Assembly (NCBI GenBank): GCA_014656495.1
Contig: BNCN01000006.1
Span: forward strand, 539,380-603,379
Source of the DNA: Comamonas sp. KCTC 72670
Lineage (GTDB): Bacteria > Myxococcota > Myxococcia > Myxococcales > Myxococcaceae
Length of the DNA: 64,000 nucleotides
Direction: 5' to 3'
The translations under genes were made by a program, and so were the position numbers. Under the pieces are notes generated by a model. That model worked only from the letters and a program-made list of their open reading frames with translations. It was not told where the DNA came from and searched no databases. Below are positions 49,110-58,634 of this stretch, piece after piece. The stretch's first letter is position 1, and every line of letters starts with the position of its first letter.

Positions 49110-50993
49110 TTGAAGACGCTTCTGCTCGCCGAGAGCCACCCCCCCACGCTCGAGCACCTGAAGGGCTTGCTCTCGCAGGCCGGGTACACCGTGCGCGCGG
49201 TGAAGGATCCGGTGGCGGTGCTGGAGCACTTCGCGGCGGACAACCCGGACGTGGTGGTGCTGTCGGTGGACCTTCCGCGGGTGGAAGGTGCGCACGTGGT
49301 GCACCTCATCCGAGGCCATGGCCAGGGCGGGCGGGTGCCCATCGTCGCCATCGACAAGGGACACCTCGGGCGCGCGCGGGGCGTGAGCTCGGTGCTGGAC
49401 CTGAAGGTCAACGCCTACGTCGCGGACCCGCTCAAGCCCGGGGAGCTGGTGCCCCGGCTGGAGTCGCTGGTGCGCGCGGCGCAAGCGGTGCCGCTCTCGG
49501 GGCTCGCGGCCACGCTCTCCCGCCCCGCGGTGAACTCGGGCGAGCTGAAGGGCTACCCCCTGCCTGGGCTGCTGCACTCCATCTACCGCTTGCGGCGAGA
49601 CGGCGTGCTCGTGGTGGCGCACGGAGGCTTGAGCCGGCGCGTGTACTTCCTGCGGGGCGGGCCGGTGAGCTACGACTCGACGGCGAAGGCGGACTCGCTC
49701 CCCAGCTACCTGCTCGCGCGCAACGTCCTCAACGCGCAGCAGGCGGAGCGCGTGACGGAGGCGCTGGACTCGGGCCTGCGCATCGGCGCGGCGCTCGCGG
49801 ACGCGGGCGTGGAGGCCGTGGGCGACGAGCTGCTGCAACTGCTCCGCGACTTCAACCGGGACCGGGTGGAGCGGGTCCTCGGCATGCGCGAGGGCCGCTA
49901 CGCCTTCTACGCGGGGGATGACTTCACCTCGGAAGTCGCGTCCGTGGACGTGCCGCCCCTGGCGCCGGTGTTGGATGGCGCGCGGCGCTGTTTCCCCATG
50001 AAGGTGATGGCGGCCTCGCTGCGAGCGCACATGGGGGACTACCCGGTGCGCTCGCAGGAGTTCGGGCGGGACCTTCAGGCCATGGCGCTGGACACGGACG
50101 ACCTGAAGATCGCCATGCAGGTGAACGGCCGCATCGCGCTGAAGGACTTGCTGGCGCACGGCCGCGGCGAGCTGCGCATGGCGTACTCGCTGCTGTGGTT
50201 CCTGAAGCTGACGGGCGGGGTGACGTTCTCGTCCTCGCCGGTGGCCACGGGGGCGGACATGTTGTCCGCGGCGGTGTTGCCGGACCGGATTGCCCCTCGC
50301 AAGCGCAAGGCGCTGCCTCCGGAGACGGCGGCCTCCTTGCGTGAGGAGGCGCTGCGCATCATCACCCGCAGCTACTTCGGCGGGCTGGGGCTGGACATCG
50401 CGGCGGACGCGGAGGCGGTGGAGCGCGCCTATCACGAGACGGCGATGCGCTTTCACCCGGACACCTACGCCGAGTTCGACATCTCCGACCTGCGAGACTT
50501 GCTCGACTCGGTGCAGGACCGGCTGTCCGCGTCGTACCGGGTGCTGAGCGTGGAGGAGAAGCGCAAGGCGTATCTCCAGTATCTCTTCAGCCGGATGGAC
50601 GTGGGCCGGAACACGGCGGTGGTGGTGGAGGCGGAGATCGCGCTGCGGCGGGGCGAGTCCGCGCTGAAGCGCCGTGACATTCCCTCGGCGGCGAAGGCCT
50701 TCGAGGAAGCGGTGTCGCTCAACCCGAGCGAGCCGGAGTACTACCCGTTCCTCGCCTGGGCCACGTACCGCGCTCCCACGGGCGCCTTGATGGTGCGGGC
50801 GCAGAAGGCGCAGCAGGTGCTGAAGAAGGCGCTGTCGCTGGGCCCCTACGTGGAGCGGTTACACATCATCTCCGCCATCATCGACATGGACCTGGGGGAC
50901 GCGCCGCTGGCGCGGAAGAAGCTGCAGCGCGTGTTGGAGTACAACCCGTACTCCCAACTCGCGAAGGCGGCGCTGCGCAAGGTGGGACGCTAG
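49110..50993 (+). CDS. Degenerate receiver - DUF4388 - J-domain protein with helical-repeat tail
   Basis: A 627-residue four-part protein. Residues 1-125 form a receiver fold that has lost its active site: the acidic pair is E8-S9, the phospho-acceptor position is S52 and the lysine position is D106. DUF4388 follows at about 143-270. A J-domain-like segment (about 415-485) keeps HPD at 449-451 and could bind an Hsp70. A TPR-like tail (about 505-625) ends the protein. It is probably a phosphorylation-independent scaffold. The start is TTG 49110, nine bases after a TAGACT box; no ribosome-binding site is visible. msbA follows two bases after the stop. Confidence 0.85.
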   Translation: MKTLLLAESHPPTLEHLKGLLSQAGYTVRAVKDPVAVLEHFAADNPDVVVLSVDLPRVEGAHVVHLIRGHGQGGRVPIVAIDKGHLGRARGVSSVLDLKVNAYVADPLKPGELVPRLESLVRAAQAVPLSGLAATLSRPAVNSGELKGYPLPGLLHSIYRLRRDGVLVVAHGGLSRRVYFLRGGPVSYDSTAKADSLPSYLLARNVLNAQQAERVTEALDSGLRIGAALADAGVEAVGDELLQLLRDFNRDRVERVLGMREGRYAFYAGDDFTSEVASVDVPPLAPVLDGARRCFPMKVMAASLRAHMGDYPVRSQEFGRDLQAMALDTDDLKIAMQVNGRIALKDLLAHGRGELRMAYSLLWFLKLTGGVTFSSSPVATGADMLSAAVLPDRIAPRKRKALPPETAASLREEALRIITRSYFGGLGLDIAADAEAVERAYHETAMRFHPDTYAEFDISDLRDLLDSVQDRLSASYRVLSVEEKRKAYLQYLFSRMDVGRNTAVVVEAEIALRRGESALKRRDIPSAAKAFEEAVSLNPSEPEYYPFLAWATYRAPTGALMVRAQKAQQVLKKALSLGPYVERLHIISAIIDMDLGDAPLARKKLQRVLEYNPYSQLAKAALRKVGR

Positions 50994-50995
50994 CG

Positions 50996-52780
50996 ATGCA
51001 TACGGTTCTCTGGCGGCTGCTGCGCTATGCGCGTCCGCATTTCGGTGTGCTCCTGCTCGCGTTCGTGGGCATGGCGGCGGTGGGCCTGACGACGGGCGCG
51101 TACGCGTACCTCACGGGGCCGGCGTTGCGGTTCCTGCTGTCGGGCGGTGAGGAAGGTTTCGGCAGCGCACAGCACGTGCCCTGGCTCGCGGACCTGCCGC
51201 GTGACGCGGCGCTGTGGGGCTTCCCGCTGGTGATGGTCATCGTCGGCGCGGTGAAGGGCGTGGGGTACCTGGCGCAGTTCTATTTCATGGGCCTGTTCGC
51301 CCAGCGCGTGGTGAAGGACCTGCGGCGCGACCTGTTCCAGCGCCTCACCGCGTTGTCCCCGGCCCAGCTCGCGCGCGAGCGGATGGGCGACCTGCTCAGC
51401 CGTTTCTCCTCGGACGTCAGCGCGGTGGAAGCGGCGGCCATGTACACGGTGGGCTCGTACCTGCGCGACAGCCTCCAGGTCATCATCCTGGCGGGCGTGG
51501 CGCTCTCGATGAGCCCGATGCTGGGCGGCCTCATGCTGTTGGTGATTCCGCTCGCGGCCCTGCCGGCCTCCAAGCTGACGCGCAAGGTGCTCAAGCGCAC
51601 GCGGGAAGGTCAGACGCAGCTGGGCAACCTGGCCGGGCAGCTCCACGAAGGACTGGGGGGCCTGCGCACCATCCAGGCCTTCAACGGTCAGGAGGCGGAG
51701 CTGGCCCGCTTCTCGGCCTTCGCTCAGGCGCATGAAAAGGCGGTGGTGAGCGCGGCCTGGGCCCGGGGCGCCGTTCCCGGGCTGATGGAGGTGCTGGCCG
51801 CGGCCGCGCTGGCGGGAGCCCTGGCGTACGCGGCGGGCTCACGGCTGATGGAGCCGGAGGCCCTGTTGTCGCTGCTGACGGCGGTCATCCTGGTGTACCA
51901 GCCCGTGAAGGACCTGGGCCGCGTCACGCAGTTCGCGGTGCAGGCGGGCGCGGCGGGTGAGCGGCTGTTCTCGCTGCTCGACATGAGGCACCCGGTGGAG
52001 GACGCGCCGGATGCCGTTCCCGCGCCGCCGGTGTCGCGGAGCATCCGGTTCGAAGGCGTGCGTTTCTCCTACGGCGAGCGCCCGGCACTGGACGGCCTGA
52101 CGTTGGAACTGAAGGCGGGGCAGGTGACGGCGCTCGTGGGCGGCAGCGGCGGTGGCAAGAGCACGGTGACGTCGCTGCTGCTGCGCTTCGAGCGGCCCCA
52201 GAAGGGCCAACTGCTCATCGATGGCGTGGACGCGGACCGGTACACGGCCGCGAGCGTCCGGTCCCAGTTCGCGTTGGTGACGCAGGAGCCGCTGCTGTTC
52301 AGCGGCACGGTGCTGGACAACCTGCGCTATGCGCGTCCGGCCGCCACGCGTGAAGAAGTGGAGGCCGCCGCGAAGGTGGCGCATGCCGATGGCTTCATCC
52401 GCGCGCTGCCGGAGGGCTACGACACCCGGATTGGCGAGCGGGGCGTGACGCTCAGCGGAGGCCAGCGTCAGCGGCTGTGCATCGCCCGCGCGGTGCTGGC
52501 GAATGCCCCGGTGCTGGTCCTGGACGAGGCGACGAGCAGCCTCGACCCGGAGAGCGAGCGCGAGGTGCAAGCGGCGCTGGCGGCGGTGCTGCCTGGGCGC
52601 ACGGCGCTGGTCATCGCGCACCGGCTGTCGACGGTGGTGAACGCGGACGTGCTCAACGTGATGGAGGCGGGTCGCGCCGTGGAGACGGGCTCGCACGCGG
52701 AGCTGTTGAAGCGGGACGGACGCTACGCGGCGCTGTGGCGGATGCAGACGGAGGGCTCGACGGAGCGAGGCGCGGCGTGA
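50996..52780 (+). CDS. msbA: ABC exporter MsbA-type (half transporter, lipid A-core flippase candidate)
   Basis: A 594-residue fusion of a six-helix membrane domain (about 1-320) and an ATPase domain (about 345-585): Walker A GGSGGGKST, signature TLSGGQRQRL, Walker B VLVLDEATSSLD. As a homodimer it would flip lipid A-core across the inner membrane. The MsbA assignment rests on the family and on the surrounding LPS genes (lpxB before, waaA and lpxK after); other half-exporters look similar. Its stop overlaps the next gene's GTG (GTGA). Confidence 0.82.
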   Translation: MHTVLWRLLRYARPHFGVLLLAFVGMAAVGLTTGAYAYLTGPALRFLLSGGEEGFGSAQHVPWLADLPRDAALWGFPLVMVIVGAVKGVGYLAQFYFMGLFAQRVVKDLRRDLFQRLTALSPAQLARERMGDLLSRFSSDVSAVEAAAMYTVGSYLRDSLQVIILAGVALSMSPMLGGLMLLVIPLAALPASKLTRKVLKRTREGQTQLGNLAGQLHEGLGGLRTIQAFNGQEAELARFSAFAQAHEKAVVSAAWARGAVPGLMEVLAAAALAGALAYAAGSRLMEPEALLSLLTAVILVYQPVKDLGRVTQFAVQAGAAGERLFSLLDMRHPVEDAPDAVPAPPVSRSIRFEGVRFSYGERPALDGLTLELKAGQVTALVGGSGGGKSTVTSLLLRFERPQKGQLLIDGVDADRYTAASVRSQFALVTQEPLLFSGTVLDNLRYARPAATREEVEAAAKVAHADGFIRALPEGYDTRIGERGVTLSGGQRQRLCIARAVLANAPVLVLDEATSSLDPESEREVQAALAAVLPGRTALVIAHRLSTVVNADVLNVMEAGRAVETGSHAELLKRDGRYAALWRMQTEGSTERGAA

Positions 52781-53946
52781 ATCGGTGGACCTGGGCGTTG
52801 GGCAAGGGCCTCAAGGCGGTGCTGGGGCTGTTGGTGTTGATTCTGGGGATGGCGGGCTTCTTCGCCGTGCCCGCCTCGGTGGCCACCTACCCGGTGGTGC
52901 TCCCCAAGGGCGGTGCGCCCCGCTGGGCGCGCGGCGCCTTCCACGTCCATACGACGCGCTCGGACGGACAGGGCACGCCAGCGCAGGTCGCCGTCGCGGC
53001 GAAGGCGGCGGGCCTGGACTTCGTCATCCTCACCGACCACAACGACTTCGAGCTCCGGCCGCCCGAGTATGTTCAGGGCGTGCTGCTGGTGCATGGCGTG
53101 GAGATCTCCACCTCCGACGGCCACCTGGTGGCGTTCGGGATGTCCAGGCCCCTGGAAGGCGTGCGCCCGTGGATGCCGCCGGGTGACGCGGTGCGGGCCG
53201 TGGCCAACGCGGGGGGCATGGCGGTGCTCGCGCACCCCGTCCAGAAGCGGAACCCGTGGAAGGATGACGCGAGCGCGAGGCAGACCCCCGGCTTCGAGCT
53301 GTACTCCGCGGACACCTTCTTCCGGCAGGCGACGCGCCACCCCATGAGCCGGCTGCTGCCCGCGGTGGGGGCCTCCTTGGCCAGCCCGAAGCACGGGGTG
53401 ATGCTGCTGGTCGCGCCGGAGCCCGAGCCCGGAGCCCGGTTCCTGGAACTCTCGCGGGAAGAACCCCGGGTGGCGTTCTGTGCCCACGACGCGCACGGCC
53501 TACCCCCGTACCGGGCCGTTTTCGAGTCCCTGGCGATGTACCTGCAACCGGAGCAGGTGCCGCTGCCACTGCCCGCGGACCCGGTTGAAGCGGCGGCGCG
53601 GGTGACGCGGACCCTGGGGAGCGGAGCGGCGCTCTGTGCGTTCCGGGCCCTGGGGGAGCCGGAGGGCTTCAAGCTGGAGGGACTGAACGCGGAGCGCCGC
53701 GAAGCGCGGGTGGGGGAGGTGCTGTCCGTCGTGCTGCCAGGGCTCCCGGAAGCGGGCTCGACGCGGGTGGAGGTCTGGGGGAGCGGCAGATTGCGCCCCG
53801 ACGGTACGTCCATCGAGCTCACCGCTCCGGGCGTGGTGCAGGTGGAGGTGTGGGTAGCGGCCCCAGGACGCTTCTTCGGGACCGAATGGCGGCCCTGGCT
53901 CGTGCCCAGCCCCGTGCGCGTGCTGCCCCGCGGGCCGGGCATCTGA
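52777..53946 (+). CDS. PHP-domain metal-dependent hydrolase with N-terminal membrane anchor
   Basis: A 389-residue protein: one N-terminal transmembrane helix (about 12-38), then a PHP domain (about 48-275) with the metal motifs FHVHTTRSDG, LTDHNDFE, GVEIST, VLAHPVQ and CAHDAHG. A beta-rich C-terminal domain (about 300-389) follows. PHP enzymes are phosphoesterases; the membrane anchor suggests an envelope substrate. GTG 52777 overlaps the msbA stop (GTGA). It lies between msbA and waaA, which is not a usual place for a PHP gene. Confidence 0.8.
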   Translation: MNRWTWALGKGLKAVLGLLVLILGMAGFFAVPASVATYPVVLPKGGAPRWARGAFHVHTTRSDGQGTPAQVAVAAKAAGLDFVILTDHNDFELRPPEYVQGVLLVHGVEISTSDGHLVAFGMSRPLEGVRPWMPPGDAVRAVANAGGMAVLAHPVQKRNPWKDDASARQTPGFELYSADTFFRQATRHPMSRLLPAVGASLASPKHGVMLLVAPEPEPGARFLELSREEPRVAFCAHDAHGLPPYRAVFESLAMYLQPEQVPLPLPADPVEAAARVTRTLGSGAALCAFRALGEPEGFKLEGLNAERREARVGEVLSVVLPGLPEAGSTRVEVWGSGRLRPDGTSIELTAPGVVQVEVWVAAPGRFFGTEWRPWLVPSPVRVLPRGPGI

Positions 53947-53967
53947 TAGACGGCGCGGAAGCCGCCC

Positions 53968-55251
53968 ATGCGCGTCCTCTACGTCCTCGCCACCTACGTG
54001 CTGTTCGTGCTCCTGTTCCCGGTGCTCGCGCTGCACCGGAAGACGCGTCATGGGCTCATGGAGCGCCTGGGCTTCTACGGCGCGGACAGCCTCGTGCCGC
54101 GGGGAGACGGCCCCCTGTTGTGGCTGCATGGCGCGAGCGCGGGAGACCTGCTGGCCCTCTCGCCGATGTTCGGCCCGCTGCGAGCCCGCTTCCCGGGCTG
54201 CCGCATCCTCCTGTCGACGATGACGGACAGCGGCTACGCGATGGCGAAGGGCCGTCTGGCGAAGGAAATCGATGGGGTCGTCTACGTCCCGTATGACCTC
54301 TGGGGCGCGACGCGGCGGGCCGTGAAGGCCCTGCGTCCGGACGTGCTGGTGCTGGAGTACACCGAAATCTGGCCCAACCTCATCCGAGCCGCGAAGCGCG
54401 GCGGCGCGCGGGTGGTGATGACGAACGGCCGCTTCTCCCCGGCGAACGTGGGGAAGTACCGGTGGCTGTTCCGCCTCATCGGCAACCCGCTCCGGGAGCT
54501 GGACCTGCTCCTGATGCGCGAGGAGGACGAAGCGGTCCGGGCGCGGCAACTGGGCGCGTGGCCGGATTGGGTGTTGGTGACGGGGAACACGAAGTTCGAC
54601 GCGCTCGCGGCGGGCCCTGTGGCCGAGGACGAAAACCTCCGCGCGGCCTTGGGCCTCACGCCCGGCGAGCCCGTCTGGATTGCCGGCAGCACCCACGAGG
54701 GCGAGGAGGCTGCGCTGCTGGGCGTCTACGCACGGCTCCTGACCCGGTGGCCCGCGTTGCGGCTGGTGATTGCACCCCGGTACGTGGACCGGGCCGAGCG
54801 AATCGCGGCGCTCACGCGCGAAGCGGGGCTGAGCGTGGGGCTGCGCTCACGGGGCAATCCGGAGCGGGGGCAGGTCGTGGTGATGGACACGATAGGCGAG
54901 CTGTCGAGGGCCTACCGGCTGGCCACCGTCGTCTTCGTCGGCGGTTCGTTCACGAAGCGCGGCGGGCAGAACATCCTGGAGCCGGCGGGCCAGGGCAAGC
55001 CGGTGTTGTATGGACCGCACATGGACAACTTCCGGGACAGCGTGGCCCTGCTGACGGGGCACGGGGGCGTGCAGGTGGTGGACGCGGCGGCCTTGGCGTC
55101 GGAGCTCGAGTCCCTGCTCGCATCCCCGGAGCGGCTCGAGCGCCTGGGCGCCCAGGCGTTGGAAACGGTGGGCCGGATTTCCGGCGCGAGTGAGAGGAAC
55201 GCCGAAGCGATGACGACGTTGTTCCCGCATGGGAGGCCGGACCCGCGATGA
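53968..55251 (+). CDS. waaA: 3-deoxy-D-manno-octulosonic acid transferase (Kdo transferase)
   Basis: A 427-residue GT30 enzyme that adds Kdo to lipid IVA. An N-terminal membrane anchor (1-22) precedes WLHGASAGDLLALSPM, STMTDSGYAMA, VLEYTEIWPNLI, and the C-terminal FVGGSFTKRGGQNILEPAGQGKPVLYGPHMDNF, all diagnostic. The number of Kdo residues added cannot be told. Its stop overlaps the next start (ATGA). Confidence 0.95.
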   Translation: MRVLYVLATYVLFVLLFPVLALHRKTRHGLMERLGFYGADSLVPRGDGPLLWLHGASAGDLLALSPMFGPLRARFPGCRILLSTMTDSGYAMAKGRLAKEIDGVVYVPYDLWGATRRAVKALRPDVLVLEYTEIWPNLIRAAKRGGARVVMTNGRFSPANVGKYRWLFRLIGNPLRELDLLLMREEDEAVRARQLGAWPDWVLVTGNTKFDALAAGPVAEDENLRAALGLTPGEPVWIAGSTHEGEEAALLGVYARLLTRWPALRLVIAPRYVDRAERIAALTREAGLSVGLRSRGNPERGQVVVMDTIGELSRAYRLATVVFVGGSFTKRGGQNILEPAGQGKPVLYGPHMDNFRDSVALLTGHGGVQVVDAAALASELESLLASPERLERLGAQALETVGRISGASERNAEAMTTLFPHGRPDPR

Positions 55252-56255
55252 CGCTCATCGTCCACCCGCACTTCCACAACCGGTACACGGGCGTGACGCG
55301 CCACGTGGAGTCCGTGGTGCCCGCGCTCGCCCGAGATTCGGGCTCGGAGACGCGCGTCATGGGGACGGGCTTGAGCCAGGAGTTGCCCCGCATCACCTGG
55401 CCGGAGCTGCTTCGTCGACTGCGCCGCGAGCCCGTGGTGTGGCACGCGCACCGGAACAACGAGCTGCTCGTCGGTATGTTGCTCAAGCTGATGGGCCGCC
55501 AGGTGCGCCTCGTCTTCACCCGGCACACGTCGATTGCGCCCAGTGGCTTCACGCGCTTCATCGCCAGGGGGGCGGATGCGCTCGTCTCGTTGACGAAGCA
55601 GGTCGCGGACGTCATCGCGTTGCCATCGACGGTCGTCTCGCACGGCATCGACCTGTCGCGCTTCCACCCGCCCGAGGACCGGGACGCGGCGTGGCGCAAG
55701 CTGGGGCTTGAGGGTCGCTACGGCATCGGGGTCATCGGCCGGATTCGCAAGGAGAAGGGGCAGGGGGACTTCGTTCAGGCCATCCGTCCGCTCCTGTCGG
55801 CGCATCCGGAGTGGCAGGCGGTCCTCGTCGGGCTCGCGAAGGGGCCGGACCAGGACTGGTTGAAACAGCAGATGGCGGGCATCGAGGACCGCATCTCCCT
55901 GCCGGGCGAACAGTCCGTCATCGAGCCCTGGTACCAGGGCTTGAGCGTGCTCGTTCATCCCTCCTACGCGGAGGGCTACTCGTTGGTGCACGTGGAGGCG
56001 ATGGCCTCCGGATGCTGCGTCGTGGCGTCGAAGCTCCCGTACCTGGACACGCTCATCGAGCACGGCAGGACAGGCTTCTTCTTCGAGCCGGGCGACGTGC
56101 AGGGCCTGCGTGAGCTCCTGGACATGCTGATGCGAGAGCCCGAGCGCGCCCGGGAAATCGGCCGCAACGCGGCGGAAGAGGCCCGGCGACGATGCGGCGT
56201 GGAGCATGAAGCGCGCGCCTTGACCGAGCTGTACCAGTCCACGCTGGAGGGCTGA
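55248..56255 (+). CDS. Glycosyltransferase family 4 (LPS core candidate)
   Basis: A 335-residue GT4 enzyme. The N-terminal acceptor domain is followed by the donor domain, with GVIGRIRKEKG and the E-x7-E motif in EGYSLVHVEAMASG. Context (waaA before, lpxK after) points to a sugar of the LPS core. It overlaps the waaA stop by four bases. The donor and acceptor are unknown. Confidence 0.88.
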   Translation: MTLIVHPHFHNRYTGVTRHVESVVPALARDSGSETRVMGTGLSQELPRITWPELLRRLRREPVVWHAHRNNELLVGMLLKLMGRQVRLVFTRHTSIAPSGFTRFIARGADALVSLTKQVADVIALPSTVVSHGIDLSRFHPPEDRDAAWRKLGLEGRYGIGVIGRIRKEKGQGDFVQAIRPLLSAHPEWQAVLVGLAKGPDQDWLKQQMAGIEDRISLPGEQSVIEPWYQGLSVLVHPSYAEGYSLVHVEAMASGCCVVASKLPYLDTLIEHGRTGFFFEPGDVQGLRELLDMLMREPERAREIGRNAAEEARRRCGVEHEARALTELYQSTLEG

Positions 56256-56259
56256 GCGG

Positions 56260-57288
56260 ATGCGAATCCTCCATCTGCTGGCGAGTCCCTTCTTCAGCGG
56301 CCCGGCTGAAAACGTGGCCCTCCTGGCGCAGGCCCAGCGAGCGGCGGGGCACGACGTCACGGTCGCGGTGGACCGTCTGCGCAAGGAGGTGCTCGCGGAG
56401 GAGCCCGCGGCGCCGCGCTTCCAGGAACTGGGCTTGCTGGACGAAGGGGGCCTGGAGCTGTCCGTGAAGTCGCCGCCGTGGCGGATGTGGCGCGACCTCC
56501 GTCGTCTGAAGGCCCGCTCGGTGGATGTGGTGCACTCGCACTTCAGCCATGACCACCTGTTGGCCAGATGGGGGCGTCCGGCTGGCGCGACGCTGGTTCG
56601 TTCGCTTCACGCGCCGAGGTCCCTGCGCAGCTCGTTGCCCGTGGCCGATGCGTACACGGTGCCTGCGAGTGCGCTGCTCCCGCGCTTGGTGGAGAAGGGC
56701 AAGACCGCGACGGTCCTGCCCGCGCTGGTGGACGCCCGCTTCGAACCCGCGAAGGACCGTGCGGCGCTCCGCCGTGAGCTGGGCCTGACAGGCGCGCCTG
56801 TCATTGGGATGGTCTCGACCTTCCAACCGTCGAGGCGCCACAGCGTGGGCGTGGAGGCCTTTGCGCTGTACCGGCAGCGGCAGCCCGAGGCCCGGCTCGT
56901 GTTGGTTGGGGATGGAGGGCTGGTGGAGCAGACGCGCCAGCAGGTGTCCGCGCTGGGGTTGTCGCAAGCCGTGACCTTCGCGGGTTACCAACAAGGGGAC
57001 GCCTTCACGAGGTGGCTGCAGGCGCTCGATGAGGTCTGGCTGCTGGGCCTGGGGAACGACTGGAGCGCCCGCGCGGCGGCTCAGGCCCGCGCGTGTGGGG
57101 TCCGCGTGGTGGCGGTGAACGAGGGCGCGCTCCCCGACCTCGCTGACGTGGTGGTGCGGGAGCCATCGCCCGATGCGGTGGTGGAAGCGGCCCTGTCCCG
57201 TCAGATGGCGCCGGTGAACCATCCATCGAACGAGCGGATCGCCGGGGACATTCTCACCCTCTACGCACGCGTGAGGCCTGTCCAGTGA
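56260..57288 (+). CDS. Glycosyltransferase family 4-like (LPS core candidate, atypical donor motif)
   Basis: A 342-residue protein of GT4 fold: RILHLLASPFFSGPAENVALLAQAQ at the N-terminus and GMVSTFQPSRRH in the donor half. The usual E-x7-E motif is replaced by LGNDWSARAAAQARACG, so the first acidic residue is not in place and activity may differ. It lies four bases after the previous glycosyltransferase and probably acts on the same LPS core. Confidence 0.82.
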   Translation: MRILHLLASPFFSGPAENVALLAQAQRAAGHDVTVAVDRLRKEVLAEEPAAPRFQELGLLDEGGLELSVKSPPWRMWRDLRRLKARSVDVVHSHFSHDHLLARWGRPAGATLVRSLHAPRSLRSSLPVADAYTVPASALLPRLVEKGKTATVLPALVDARFEPAKDRAALRRELGLTGAPVIGMVSTFQPSRRHSVGVEAFALYRQRQPEARLVLVGDGGLVEQTRQQVSALGLSQAVTFAGYQQGDAFTRWLQALDEVWLLGLGNDWSARAAAQARACGVRVVAVNEGALPDLADVVVREPSPDAVVEAALSRQMAPVNHPSNERIAGDILTLYARVRPVQ

Positions 57289-57400
57289 CGCCGGTTGATG
57301 CGTACCTCTCCGTCAAGTCCGGCGGGTCCTCTCCATCGGCGGGAACTCGGCGCCTTTCGCTGTGCCTGCACGGACCCCCGGCGCGCGCGAGGCCCTGCCC

Positions 57401-58621
57401 GTGACGCCTCCGGATGCGCCCACCGCCATCGAACGGGTCTTCTATCCAACCGCGCCGGAGCCGTGGGGCAGGCGGTTGCTCCTGTCGCCGCTCTCGGTGG
57501 TGTCGTGGACCTATTCCGCCGCGGTGCACGTGCGGCGCGCGCTCTACGACGCGGGCCTGCTCCGAGCGGAGCGAGTCGAAGGACTGCGCGTCATCTCGAT
57601 TGGCAACGTGAACGTGGGCGGGACGGGCAAGACGCCCGCGGTGCTTCATCTGGCGGAGCAGTTGATTCGAGCAGGCCGCAAGGTCGGCATCCTGACGCGA
57701 GGTTATGGCCGAGCCACGAAGGAGCCCCTGACCTTCGTGGGCTCCGAGCCGCTTCCCGCCGTGGAGTTGGCGGGAGACGAGCCGCTCCTGCTGGCAAGGC
57801 GGTGTCCCGAGGCCCGCTTGTTCGTGGGCGCGGACCGCGTCGCGAGCGCCTACCGGGCCCGAGATGAATTCGGGCTCGATACGGTGTTGCTCGACGATGG
57901 CTTTCAGCACCGCAGGCTGGCGAGGGACGAGGACTTCGTCGTGGTGGACGAGTCCGTCGGCTTGGGGAACGGCCACATGCTCCCAAGAGGGCCGCTGCGC
58001 GAGCCGAGGTCCTCGCTCCGGCGTGCCACGCTCTTCTGGTTGAGAGCACCCGCGTCCCAGGGAGGAGTGGCCCCCGCAGCGCCGCGTCTCGTCAGCGGAC
58101 CCGACGAAATGCCCTCGAGGCTTTCATCAGGGCCCGAGCAGGGGGGCGCCACCCATCGTCTCCTCCCGCCTCGCCCAGATGCGCCCTTCGCGGAAACCCT
58201 GGGGGGCTGGTTGCCCGCGAGTACGGGCATCCCAAGGGTTCGGACGCGTTACCAGCCCACGGCCTGGGTCGACCCCGCCGGCGAGCCTCACGCGGTGACT
58301 GCGTTGGCGGGGCAGCCGGTGGTCGCGCTGGCGGGGCTCGCCCGTCCGAGCGGTTTCCTGAAGACCTTGCGGTCGCTCGGGGTGGAGCTCCGAGACGCCG
58401 CGCTGCATCCGGACCACCATCGCTTCACCGCGGATGAACTGCGAGACGTGCAGTCGCGCGCGGCGCGTCACGGGGCTCGGGTGGTGACGACCGAGAAGGA
58501 CGCGGTGCGCCTGCCAGCCGGCTTCGAGGCCTGGACCGTCCGCCTGGGGGTGGATGTGTTGGAGGGCGAGTCCCATCTGCGCAGGGCGCTGGGGCTGGAG
58601 GACGCACCGCGCGGCTTGTGA
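57401..58621 (+). CDS. lpxK: Tetraacyldisaccharide 4'-kinase LpxK
   Basis: A 406-residue kinase that phosphorylates the 4' position of the lipid A disaccharide. The N-terminal part has a short membrane-associated segment, then P-loop GNVNVGGTGKTP (about 68-79), ILTRGYGR and TVLLDDGFQHRRL. A poorly conserved, charged insert of about 60 residues (about 210-275) lies before the C-terminal domain (ALAGLARPSGFLKTLRSLGVEL, ALHPDHHRFT, VTTEKDAVRLP). I chose GTG 57401, with GAGG upstream; the GTG at 57362 is the alternative. Confidence 0.94.
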   Translation: MTPPDAPTAIERVFYPTAPEPWGRRLLLSPLSVVSWTYSAAVHVRRALYDAGLLRAERVEGLRVISIGNVNVGGTGKTPAVLHLAEQLIRAGRKVGILTRGYGRATKEPLTFVGSEPLPAVELAGDEPLLLARRCPEARLFVGADRVASAYRARDEFGLDTVLLDDGFQHRRLARDEDFVVVDESVGLGNGHMLPRGPLREPRSSLRRATLFWLRAPASQGGVAPAAPRLVSGPDEMPSRLSSGPEQGGATHRLLPPRPDAPFAETLGGWLPASTGIPRVRTRYQPTAWVDPAGEPHAVTALAGQPVVALAGLARPSGFLKTLRSLGVELRDAALHPDHHRFTADELRDVQSRAARHGARVVTTEKDAVRLPAGFEAWTVRLGVDVLEGESHLRRALGLEDAPRGL

Positions 58622-58634
58622 GGCGAGGACGCCT

